A stretch of DNA of 64,000 nt from Lachnospiraceae bacterium (lineage in GTDB: Bacteria > Bacillota > Clostridia > Lachnospirales > Lachnospiraceae): contig JAAVZR010000008.1 of NCBI GenBank assembly GCA_022791755.1, positions 88,486 to 152,485 of the forward strand, given 5' to 3'. A program made the translations under genes and the position numbers. The notes beneath the pieces were generated by a model that saw only the letters and a list, made by a program, of their open reading frames with translations, was not told the origin of the DNA and searched no databases. Positions 51,130 to 59,352 of this stretch are shown piece after piece (within the stretch, counting starts at the first letter, position 1; each line of letters starts with the position of its first letter).

Positions 51130-52215
51130 TTGAAAAAAGGAATTGCTTACCTGCTGGTACTGGCCATGATAGTGGCTCTGCTGGCCGGCTGTGGCAATGC
51201 AGAGAGCTCCCAGGAAGGAGAATTCAAAGCAGGTGAAAACGGTGTCGTCAAGGTGTATAACTGGGGCGACTATATCGATGAAGAAGTCATTGATATGTTT
51301 GAGAAGGAGACAGGGATAGAGGTGATCTATGATCTGTTTGAGAACAATGAAGAAATGTACCCTATAATCGAGGCCGGCGGCCGGGTGTATGACGCGGTCT
51401 GTCCGTCGGATTATATGATAGAAAAGATGATTCAGAACGGTCTGCTCCAGGAGATCAATATGGACAACGTTCCGAACATCCAATATATCGGCGAGATGCA
51501 TATGCAGGGCGCCGGCTCTTTCGACCCGGAGAATACCTACGCCGTTCCGTATACCTTTGGTACGGTGGGTATCATGTATAACACGACCATGGTGGGGGAC
51601 GATGAGGTGAAGAGCTGGAACGTGCTGTGGGATGAGAAATACAGCCAGTCCATCGTCATGTACGAGAGCGTGCGGGATTCTCTGGTTCCGGCTCTTAGGC
51701 TTCTGGGATATTCTTTAAATACCACGGATCATGCGCAGCTGGAGGAAGCCACACAGATGCTGATTGATCAAAAACCTCTGGTTTATTCTTATGTGATGGA
51801 CCAGATCAAGGATCTGATGATCAATGGCGAGGTGGCTCTCGGAGTGGCCTATTCCGGCGAGGTGCTGGCGATCCAGGAACAGAATCCGGATATCAGCTTC
51901 TGCGTGCCGGAGGAGGGCTCCAACTACTATATGGATGCCTGGGTGATTCCGGCCAAGGCAGAGAATAAGGAGAATGCCGAGGCATGGATCAATTTCCTGT
52001 GCCGTCCGGATATCGCCAAAATGAATTTTGAGTATATCACATACTCCACCCCCAACGAAGGAGCCTGGGAGCTGTTAGATACGTCTTATCTGGAGAATAA
52101 GGATGTGTTTCCCGAGGCGGACGTGGTAGAGCGCTGCGAGGTGTTCCGCTATCTGGGAGAGGAGATGGATCAGTTCTATGCCGATCTGTGGAAACGGGTG
52201 AAGTCGGCGAGATAG
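51130..52215 (+). CDS. potD: Spermidine/putrescine-binding lipoprotein PotD
   Basis: 361 residues starting at TTG 51130, chosen because GGAGG lies 9 bases upstream and the signal peptide begins right there. Lipobox LLAGC, then the mature protein VKVYNWGDYIDEEVIDMFEKETGI, the PotD opening, and FGTVGIMYNTTMV, YYMDAWVIPAKAENKENAEAWINFL. It catches polyamines outside the membrane and delivers them to PotBC. Confidence 0.92.
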   Translation: MKKGIAYLLVLAMIVALLAGCGNAESSQEGEFKAGENGVVKVYNWGDYIDEEVIDMFEKETGIEVIYDLFENNEEMYPIIEAGGRVYDAVCPSDYMIEKMIQNGLLQEINMDNVPNIQYIGEMHMQGAGSFDPENTYAVPYTFGTVGIMYNTTMVGDDEVKSWNVLWDEKYSQSIVMYESVRDSLVPALRLLGYSLNTTDHAQLEEATQMLIDQKPLVYSYVMDQIKDLMINGEVALGVAYSGEVLAIQEQNPDISFCVPEEGSNYYMDAWVIPAKAENKENAEAWINFLCRPDIAKMNFEYITYSTPNEGAWELLDTSYLENKDVFPEADVVERCEVFRYLGEEMDQFYADLWKRVKSAR

Positions 52216-52236
52216 GAAGACAGAGGGCAGGAGAGA

Positions 52237-53013
52237 ATGGAAAATCGCAGGAAATATTTTTTCTTTGACATAGACGGGACGCTGGTTCCTAAGTCCGGCG
52301 GCGCCGAGATACCGGACAACACGCGAAAGGCCATAGATGAGCTGCGAAGAAGGGGCCATTTCTGCGCCATCGCCACAGGCCGGGGCCAGTTTCTGGCCAG
52401 AGGCATCTGTGAGGCGCTGGGATTTGAGAATATGGTCAGCGACGGCGGCAGCGGCATTACGCTGGGCGGAGAGGTAATCGAGATCAGGCCGCTGCCAAAG
52501 GACCTGTGTGTGGATCTGGCCAGGCAGTGCGACAGTCTGGGCTACACCTGGGCCGTATCGCCGGAGAACAGCGATGTGCGTCTGACCAGAGTGCAGAGCT
52601 TCGCAGACCGGGTGGGAACTTATTATATGAAGACGGTGGTGGCGCCGGATCTGGACATAGAGAGCTTTCCGGAGATTATCAAGATGTTCGTGGCCTGCGA
52701 TCCCGGCGAAGAGAAGAAAATACCGGCTCTCAGCCAGCTGACATGGATCCGCTATCAAAAGGAGTATATCTTTGTGGAGCCCCTTGATAAATCGGTGGGC
52801 ATTCGCCGCGTCATGGATTACTATCATGCGGATTACAGGGATGCGGTGGTGTTCGGGGACGGACTGAATGATATCACCATGTTCATTCCCGACTGGACCT
52901 GTATCGCCATGGGAAATGCGGTGGAGGAGCTGAAAGAGCGGGCAGATTTCGTGACGAAGGATTCGGGTGACGACGGCATCGGGTATGCGCTGAGGCACTT
53001 TGGGTGGATATGA
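52237..53013 (+). CDS. Cof-type HAD-superfamily phosphatase
   Basis: 258 residues. HAD motif I FFDIDGTLVPKSGG, motif II-like IATGRGQF, motif III Lys in a later helix, and motif IV VVFGDGLNDITMF. The C2b cap between motifs II and III marks the Cof/YidA group, which dephosphorylates small sugar or cofactor phosphates. It follows potD by 21 bases and is probably co-transcribed, but a functional link is not evident. Confidence 0.9.
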   Translation: MENRRKYFFFDIDGTLVPKSGGAEIPDNTRKAIDELRRRGHFCAIATGRGQFLARGICEALGFENMVSDGGSGITLGGEVIEIRPLPKDLCVDLARQCDSLGYTWAVSPENSDVRLTRVQSFADRVGTYYMKTVVAPDLDIESFPEIIKMFVACDPGEEKKIPALSQLTWIRYQKEYIFVEPLDKSVGIRRVMDYYHADYRDAVVFGDGLNDITMFIPDWTCIAMGNAVEELKERADFVTKDSGDDGIGYALRHFGWI

Positions 53014-53141
53014 GACGGGAGTTTGAAGGCATGACCCGTTTTGGAATTGAATGATGTATGGGAAAGGACAGTCGCAGAGGCTGTTCTTTCTTTGTATGAG
53101 GAAATGGGGTCAGTTTTGAATGATGAACCAAAAATATTGTC

Positions 53142-53558
53142 ATGCATATAAAAGAAGGGAAAAAAATATGTATATCTGTTCCTGATGTGGAAAGTCAGCA
53201 AAAGATGTTGCGGCTGTTTGAAAAATGGTGGCGGAGAGAAGCACTGTTGATTTTGCAGGAAAAAGTCGATGCATTATATCCGATCATTGGAAAATATGGG
53301 ATCGAAAAGCCGCAGATAGCGCTGAGAAAAATGAAAACGCTTTGGGGCAGTTGCAGTGTGGATCGCAGCACAGTTACGTTTAACCAATATCTCATAAAGG
53401 CAAAGCCCGCTTGCGTGGAGTATGTAGCGCTGCATGAACTGGTCCATTTTCTCTACCCGAATCACAGTAAAAAATTTTATGACTTCATGAGCATTCAAAT
53501 GCCCGACTGGAGGGAGCGCAAAAGGGTTCTTGATCTGGAGGTAGTGCACGGGCTGTAA
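53142..53558 (+). pseudogene. YgjP/DUF45-type metallopeptidase, N-terminally truncated
   Basis: 138 residues. The zinc-protease core is intact: VALHELVHFLYPNHSKKFYDFM gives HExxH plus the third His, and KMKTLWGSCSVDRSTVTFNQYLIKAKP is the YgjP hallmark. Full family members have about 230 residues; the N-terminal third is missing. Just upstream, in another frame (53041-53132), an open stretch without ATG reads like coding sequence (VWERTVAEAVLSLYEE), so a remnant is likely. The region is more AT-rich than its neighbours. It could still be a short functional form. Confidence 0.55.
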
Positions 53559-53596
53559 ACGGCCCTGTGAATACGCGGCCTCACCAATAAGAATTT

Positions 53597-54640
53597 TTAC
53601 GGGATAAGCGCCTCCACAACCTTTTGGCTGCTGAGCAGATCTGTCAGCAGTATGGCGACGGAATCAATATCCGAAAGAGTTCCCTCCTTCAGTTCCACGC
53701 CGCAGTAGCGGCAGGTGTCGGCCAGAGCGCCGAAGACCAGAGGATGGCGGGCCAGGATGCGGGTCATGCGTCCGTTTTCCATGACATAGTGGATGAAAAA
53801 GCGGGCTAACGCTTCGGCTTCAGAGTCATCGGGTTGCAGAATATCCTTATAGACCAGAGCCTTTGTACCGGCATCCAGAACCAGGATGGCATGAGGGTTC
53901 AGCGGCCGTTCAAAATGATGGTCATGGACAGGGATTCCCAGATAGATAAAATCGACTAACAGGATGGCGCCGTTGCCATCCTGTTTTTGTAAGCGCTTGC
54001 GAAGCAGTTCATTGCCCAGACGCATGGGCGGATAAGGCCTCCTGGGATTGGGCATGGAGGAGGGGAAGGTATTCCAGCAGCCGCGGAGCATATTGTAAAA
54101 GTGCCACAGAATCTCTCCGTGTTCCCAGTCCACGCAAACAGGATCGGACTGGTATCGGTGGACTGCGTCGATCAGATTCCGGAAGAGGTCGATTAACAGT
54201 CCGGTCTCATCCTCGTCGGGGAGGCAGGGCATAAAGCGCTTGCGGTAGGAGAGAAAGAACGGCCAGTTGTCCGTTCCGGGCGTGGGGAGCTTCCACTCGC
54301 AGATCAGTCGCCGCTGATCCGAAGGAATGGCATCCTGGCTCATCCAGCGGCAGGTCAGGGCGTCGTGGTCAAAGAGAGCATAGTAATCGGACAGGCCGGA
54401 GTTCTCGGGACAGGTGAGCATATGAAAATCGTAGAGTCCCTGAATCCCGTCGTAGACGGAGACGCCAGGTCCTCCTTCATCGGAGTCCAGTATGCTGCAA
54501 AAGAGAGGTTCGCTTCTGCCGGCCGGCTGTATGGCGATCAGCTGAGACGCATGAAAACAGTGCCATGGCTCCAGGCATTCCAGTTCCCGGGCAATCCCAT
54601 ATAATTCCTTCCATTTTTCGGGTGAGGCAGTTTGACGCAT
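53597..54640 (-). CDS. Unknown protein, about 350 residues
   Basis: 347 residues, soluble, Trp- and Pro-rich with no signal peptide. Seen in it: WKELYGIARELECLEPWHCFHASQLIAI at the start, SYRKRFMPCLPDEDETGLLIDLFRNLIDAV in the middle, and ILARHPLVFGALADTCRYCGVELKEG near the end. The pattern resembles a family of uncharacterised Firmicutes proteins (DUF6930/DUF7309-like by memory), but I cannot confirm that. GAGAGGAAA lies before the ATG and it has its own promoter, divergent from the RyR operon. Confidence 0.7.
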   Translation of the reverse strand: MRQTASPEKWKELYGIARELECLEPWHCFHASQLIAIQPAGRSEPLFCSILDSDEGGPGVSVYDGIQGLYDFHMLTCPENSGLSDYYALFDHDALTCRWMSQDAIPSDQRRLICEWKLPTPGTDNWPFFLSYRKRFMPCLPDEDETGLLIDLFRNLIDAVHRYQSDPVCVDWEHGEILWHFYNMLRGCWNTFPSSMPNPRRPYPPMRLGNELLRKRLQKQDGNGAILLVDFIYLGIPVHDHHFERPLNPHAILVLDAGTKALVYKDILQPDDSEAEALARFFIHYVMENGRMTRILARHPLVFGALADTCRYCGVELKEGTLSDIDSVAILLTDLLSSQKVVEALIP

Positions 54641-54728
54641 GGCATTTCCTCTCTTTCCAGTATGAACAATCGGTCAGTATGCAACGTCACTTACAGGGGT
54701 TTTGCGCCCGGTATTGGATTTCAAATCA

Positions 54729-54757
54729 ATCATATCACAATCTATGGGAGGATGCAA
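54729..54757 (-). promoter_or_regulatory. Promoter of the unknown gene at 53597
   Basis: Minus-strand TTGCAT (54752-54757), 17 bases, TATGAT (54729-54734). Confidence 0.65.
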
Positions 54758-54862
54758 TCAGAAAATTTTGAAAAATAGACCCAAAGATGACATAATACTG
54801 TCAATTTTGCGTAAAATCTGCCTGAATCACTGAGATGCGGAGAAAACCCCCCGGACTTTTCA

Positions 54863-54891
54863 TTGACAGTGAAATAATATAAGGATAGAAT
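54863..54891 (+). promoter_or_regulatory. Sigma-A promoter of the HD-RyR / RCK-RyR operon
   Basis: TTGACA (54863-54868), 17 bases, TAGAAT (54886-54891), about 34 bases before the ATG at 54931. Confidence 0.85.
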
Positions 54892-54930
54892 GATACCAGA
54901 AGCAAAAAAGGGAAAGGGGATAAACCGCCC

Positions 54931-56994
54931 ATGGGATATACGGCATTGGAGGAAATGAGGAAGAAAAACCGAATCCGTTACGGTATCGATGCGCCACGTA
55001 TACCGGCTATGGCAGAGACCAGGCTTTTGCAGGACAAAACCGAAGCGCCGGTGGACAGCTTGGAGAGGGAGGCCGTTTCTTTTATTCGGGAGCTTTGCGA
55101 GGCGCTCTTGTTTGATAAGACGAAAGAGCGGGCGGAGCTGGAGGATTCGGACGGGACCAGTGTGGGAAAGAGTCAGATTCCCTTTAATATGGAGAGAGAT
55201 ATCGACCGGCTTTGCCTGGAGACGGCCGTTCACCGTTTTCTGGAGACAGGAATCGCCCAGGACGCCTTTGACGTTTATTTCTGCTACCTGGAAATGTTTA
55301 TCGGAAGCTACAGCCATTCCCGCAGGATGATCGAGACGCTGGCGGAGTTTGAGTCTAATGCCAGCACGCTTCTGATGAAGCACAGAGATCATTATTCCCA
55401 TTCGGTCTATGTATTCCTGATCGGCCTGGCAATCTACCACAGCAATCCGGATTTCCGCAGACAGTATCAGGAATTTTACGGCCTGAAAGGAGAAGCGCAG
55501 AAAGCGGCCCATCACTTTATCCGTTTTTGGGGATTGTCATCGCTGTTTCACGATATCGGATACCCCTTTGAGATCCCGTTTGAGCAGGTTAAGTCCTATT
55601 TTGGAAAAGAAAACAAATCAGTGCCTTATGTGGCTTACCATAATATGGAGCATTATGTAAAGATCGATGTGCAGCCGGATAACCGGGAGGACTGGGAGGG
55701 GCTTTTGCTGGGAGGAGGGGGCTTCGTACCGTCGGGCCTCAATGAGGTTCTGGCTCATAATATCGCTTACCGTCTGGAAAAAAGCTACAGAGACAACGAG
55801 GAGTTTGAGAGATATCAAAGGTCCCATCCGGACCGGAGCTATCCGGATTATCTGTCAGAGGATGTACTGGGAAGGAAAGCATCCGCTCCGGAGGCCTTTG
55901 GGAGCTTTATGGATCATGCGTATTTCAGCGCCGTGGTGCTTTTTAAGCAGCTGCTTTCGGTGGTGGGCCTTCCTGCGATGGCAAAGGATGCGTCGGGCTA
56001 TATGGATGCGCTGACAGCGATTCTTCTCCATAACAGCTTGTACAAGTTTTCGATTACCAATTACAGATCTGCCTGTAACGACGGGCATGAATTTGACATG
56101 AGTCTTCATCCGCTTGCCTTCCTTCTGATGCTGTGTGACGAGCTGCAATGCTGGGACCGGACGTCCTACGGACAGAATTCGCGCAGCGAGGTACACGCCA
56201 TGGGGTGTGAGCTTTCTTTCGACCCGGACGGGATACGGGCCACATACGTTTTTGACAGACAGCTGCGGGAAAAGGCGCGGGCAAAGGGAACGAAGGGAAC
56301 CTATCGGAAGCTGACAGAGCCGGCTGGGGACCGTCCTGTTTTTCTGGCAGATATCGAGAGGATCCTGCGGGTGAACCGGCCGGGGACGATGAAGCTTTCG
56401 GTGGGCACGACCTTTGCCCCCAATAACCGGCTGCGCCGGCAGTATCTGTCGGACAGCAGCTTTATCCATCTGTATCACTTCGCAGTGGCTCTCAATGCGC
56501 GTTATTTCTTTGCGGAGAGGGCGGGCGGCGATACGGGTATCCGGGAAGAGAGTGCACAGGAAGACGTGCTGGAGAGGATGTTTGAAGACCGGTCGTTGGA
56601 ATACAAACTGTCCAATATCAATCAGGCAAAAGCGTTTGCAGGGCATATGGAAGCCATCGGCTGTTTTTATACGGATCGTCCGGTGGCCTATGAGCTGGTG
56701 ACGGCGTTTACGCCGGAGGATATGGAAAAGATCGGTCCTCTGGAGCATCTGAGATGGTTAAGGGAGAGGGCTTCCATGGGCTGGATCTATGGAAAGAAGC
56801 AGCCGGTGGAGATCCGGGAGCAGACCAGAACCCATGGACTGATGACCGGCCCGGAGGTGGAGATTGGCCCGGATACGGCCCGGATTCATTATGCAGAGCT
56901 GCCGGAGGCGGAGAAGAATAAGGATGTCGAGCCCATGAACAGTATGCTGAAGCTGCTTGAAAGATACGATGGATTACGCATTTACCGGAGATAG
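54931..56994 (+). CDS. HD-type metal-dependent protein with C-terminal RyR domain
   Basis: 687 residues, soluble. The central part looks like a diverged HD phosphohydrolase: KHRDHYSHSVYVFLIGLAIY (first His), FWGLSSLFHDIGYPFEIPF (HD pair), later ILLHNSLYKFSI and LMLCDELQCWDRTSYG (Asp). The C-terminal 90 residues match a ryanodine-receptor (RyR) repeat domain: GPLEHLRWLRERASMGWIYGKK, then HYAELPEAEKNKDVEPMNSMLKLLERYDGL. The first 110 residues are unassigned. It starts a two-gene operon whose partner also ends in a RyR domain. Possible role: HD enzyme acting on a nucleotide signal sensed by the RyR domain; this is inference. Confidence 0.75.
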   Translation: MGYTALEEMRKKNRIRYGIDAPRIPAMAETRLLQDKTEAPVDSLEREAVSFIRELCEALLFDKTKERAELEDSDGTSVGKSQIPFNMERDIDRLCLETAVHRFLETGIAQDAFDVYFCYLEMFIGSYSHSRRMIETLAEFESNASTLLMKHRDHYSHSVYVFLIGLAIYHSNPDFRRQYQEFYGLKGEAQKAAHHFIRFWGLSSLFHDIGYPFEIPFEQVKSYFGKENKSVPYVAYHNMEHYVKIDVQPDNREDWEGLLLGGGGFVPSGLNEVLAHNIAYRLEKSYRDNEEFERYQRSHPDRSYPDYLSEDVLGRKASAPEAFGSFMDHAYFSAVVLFKQLLSVVGLPAMAKDASGYMDALTAILLHNSLYKFSITNYRSACNDGHEFDMSLHPLAFLLMLCDELQCWDRTSYGQNSRSEVHAMGCELSFDPDGIRATYVFDRQLREKARAKGTKGTYRKLTEPAGDRPVFLADIERILRVNRPGTMKLSVGTTFAPNNRLRRQYLSDSSFIHLYHFAVALNARYFFAERAGGDTGIREESAQEDVLERMFEDRSLEYKLSNINQAKAFAGHMEAIGCFYTDRPVAYELVTAFTPEDMEKIGPLEHLRWLRERASMGWIYGKKQPVEIREQTRTHGLMTGPEVEIGPDTARIHYAELPEAEKNKDVEPMNSMLKLLERYDGLRIYRR

Positions 56995-56997
56995 AAG

Positions 56998-58998
56998 ATG
57001 ATGAAGAGAGAAAAATACGGCAGGATCCTCCTGTTTTTGGGAATCGTATCCTTCGGCTTTGCGGCGGCAGAGGGGTATTACTACTATGCGGAGTACCGGG
57101 AATTCGGTTTTTTCCAGTTTCTGCTGATGGTGCAAAACGGCGTCAAGGCCTTTGTTTTTGCGGCGGATATCCCGGCGGCAGAGGCTCTGGACGGCGTAAG
57201 GGGCAGTGCCGGGACGCTTGAGAAGATCATAAGCTATGGCTATACGGCTTCGCTTCTGACGGCTCCGCTGTGTACGGTGACTGCTCTTTTCATGACAGCG
57301 GAGACGCTGATCCGCAGGCATCTGGGAAACGTGGGACACAGAAACCGTGAACCTGTTCTGATCTTCGGTTATAATGACAGAGTGAAAAGCCTGCTGCGCA
57401 ATTCGCATGGGGGAGAAGAGTATCAGCTTCACATATTTACCGGGGAAGAGCTGGCAGAGGGGGAGGAGTTACAGCTTCTCAAACAGGGAATCGTACTGCA
57501 TCAGACGGATATGGCAGCGCCGGCGGATGGTCCGGACGGATGTCTATCCGGCGCAGAGCTCAGCCGGGTGCGCAGGATCATTCTGCTGGAGGAGTCATCG
57601 GCTGCGTGCTTTTCCCGTTATTTGCAGCTGTGCGGCAGCGCCGCAAAGCTGGCGCCGGGTGCAAAATGCTTCTGCTCCTGCGAGGAGGAGAGCGTGAGGA
57701 GGATCATCGAAGATTATCATGATACCCAAATCGCCCGGCCGGGAGGCGTTTTGCCGGATCTGAAACTTTTCGATCTGGCAGAGCTGCGGGTGAGGAGCAT
57801 GTTTCAGAAGACCCCTCTTCATACCTGCAACTGTCGCCGTATCGCAGGGGATGGCGAAATCTGCGCTCAGGACTGGGATGTCCATATGCTAGTGGCAGGA
57901 TTTGGCAGGCTGGGACGCCAGACCGTCCTGCAAGCCATGAATCTGGGAGTGATGCACAGTCAGAGCCGGATTCTGATCGATGTAATGGACCGGGATATCC
58001 TGGCGAAACAGGATATTTTTGCGAATCGTTTCCGTCCGGAGTATGTGACCATGACCGGGGATGAGATGTGTATCGGCGAAGGCCGGGCAGACGGAAGCCT
58101 GAGGATCCGCTTTCATTCTCTGGATGTCCGGGGCAAATGCTTCACCGACAGGCTGCGGGAGATAGACAGGGAAAGCCCTCTGACCTATGTGGCGGTCTGT
58201 CTGCCGGAGGCGGATGTGAGTCTTCACTGTGTGACGGAGCTGAAAACGTTTGTGGAGACCGGCAAAGCGGAGGGCTTTCCCATAGCGGTAAATCTGGAGA
58301 CGGAGTCTTCACTGGCGGATTATCTGAATCAGAATGATGAAGGCTATCGGGAGGTCTTTTCTATCGGATCAGATCGGGAGATCCTGAGTGTGGATGCGGT
58401 CTGCGAGGAGACATCCGAGACGGCGGCACTGGAATTTCATATGCGCTATGAAAGGCTGCGGATCATGAGCCAGGCGGAGGCAGAGGAGAAGACGGCAGAA
58501 AATCCTGCCGGGCAGAGCGGAGGGAAGACGCCCGGGGAGGAGGCACAGGAATGCTGGCACCGCCTTGCATTTCGCAAGAAGGAGGCCAGTCGCCGGCTCA
58601 GCTATCACTATGGGGTAAAGGAGGCCGTAATCCGGGCTTATCTGGGAGAAGGAAGGAGAACATATCTGCTGGATAGCTTTGGTCCGGAGGGAAGGATTTT
58701 AAAGGGCTGCGGAGACAGATATCTCTATGACGGCAGCGAGGAGGAGATGCTGGCCAGGATGAATGAAAATCCTCTGGCTCTGGAGATGGCTATGATGGAA
58801 CACAGACGGTGGTGCTATGCCATGGCTGCGGCAGGATGGCGGTATACGCATGGCAGGAAGAGTGAGGAGAGGAAGGAAAGTCCCTACATGACGGACTGGA
58901 AAACGCTGTATGAGAGATATCCGTATATGTGTATCTATGATTTGCTGCCTGTGCTCTTGATGGCAGCAGAGGAAAGACTTGACAAAACTACCGGATAG
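56998..58998 (+). CDS. Membrane protein with TrkA/RCK-type Rossmann domains and C-terminal RyR domain
   Basis: 666 residues, starting three bases after the HD-RyR stop. N-terminus has two hydrophobic segments (about 10-30 and 78-102) with no potassium-channel filter. Two Rossmann-like domains follow: VLIFGYNDRVKSLL (about 120) and HMLVAGFGRLGRQTVLQAM (about 297), the TrkA-N/RCK NAD-binding type. A charged linker (about 480-520), then a C-terminal RyR domain: MMEHRRWCYAMAAAGWRYTHGRK, MTDWKTLYERYPYMCIYDLLPVLL. TrkA-N-RyR proteins are known in bacteria but uncharacterised. A ligand-gated membrane sensor or effector is likely. Confidence 0.75.
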   Translation: MMKREKYGRILLFLGIVSFGFAAAEGYYYYAEYREFGFFQFLLMVQNGVKAFVFAADIPAAEALDGVRGSAGTLEKIISYGYTASLLTAPLCTVTALFMTAETLIRRHLGNVGHRNREPVLIFGYNDRVKSLLRNSHGGEEYQLHIFTGEELAEGEELQLLKQGIVLHQTDMAAPADGPDGCLSGAELSRVRRIILLEESSAACFSRYLQLCGSAAKLAPGAKCFCSCEEESVRRIIEDYHDTQIARPGGVLPDLKLFDLAELRVRSMFQKTPLHTCNCRRIAGDGEICAQDWDVHMLVAGFGRLGRQTVLQAMNLGVMHSQSRILIDVMDRDILAKQDIFANRFRPEYVTMTGDEMCIGEGRADGSLRIRFHSLDVRGKCFTDRLREIDRESPLTYVAVCLPEADVSLHCVTELKTFVETGKAEGFPIAVNLETESSLADYLNQNDEGYREVFSIGSDREILSVDAVCEETSETAALEFHMRYERLRIMSQAEAEEKTAENPAGQSGGKTPGEEAQECWHRLAFRKKEASRRLSYHYGVKEAVIRAYLGEGRRTYLLDSFGPEGRILKGCGDRYLYDGSEEEMLARMNENPLALEMAMMEHRRWCYAMAAAGWRYTHGRKSEERKESPYMTDWKTLYERYPYMCIYDLLPVLLMAAEERLDKTTG

Positions 58999-59007
58999 TG
59001 GTAGCCT
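58979..59007 (+). promoter_or_regulatory. Promoter of the riboswitch-ATPase transcript
   Basis: TTGACA (58979-58984), 17 bases, TAGCCT (59002-59007). The -35 lies in the last codons of the RCK-RyR gene. Confidence 0.6.
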
Positions 59008-59016
59008 ATTGATAAC

Positions 59017-59158
59017 ATAAAGGGGAGTAGCTTACGCCTGCCCGGCGGGATATGATATCGTCAATACGATTATCTGAGAAGATGATCCGTGTCATATACT
59101 AAGAAGCAAGACTTTTATTGTGAGTACAAAGGCCGCAATAAGAGGACTTGCTTTTTTG
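59017..59158 (+). promoter_or_regulatory. yybP-ykoY (Mn2+) riboswitch with terminator
   Basis: The aptamer opens with the family hallmark AAAGGGGAGTAGC (59019-59031) and closes with GAAGCAAGACTTTTAT, whose CTTTTAT pairs with ATAAAG at the start (P1). Between lie the variable arm (GCCTGCCCGGCGGG) and a further stem (GATATCGTCAATACGAT...). The 3' strand of P1 can instead pair downstream (AAGCAAG with CTTGCTT, plus ATTG with CAAT, 59104-59153), forming a terminator ending in TTTTTT. Mn2+ binding should favour P1 and read-through into the ATPase. Confidence 0.85.
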
Positions 59159-59352
59159 TTTTATGGGGAAGCCCCTCAGATGGCTGTCCGCAATAAGGCG
59201 GACGGCGCGTGGGGAAAGGGTGAATGGAGGCAGATGCGTATCTGTGCGGGCTTTCGGATATAATAAGACTGCGGGCATCCGTGCCAGTATACTCTTAAAG
59301 AGGCGGGTAGATTTCATTTGGTGAAAAATCATGTAAAAGGAGGTTGTAACAT

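Noticed and set aside
56998..58998. Two-TM potassium channel with RCK domains
   Set aside because: No TVGYG-type filter between the two hydrophobic segments, so channel identity is not supported.
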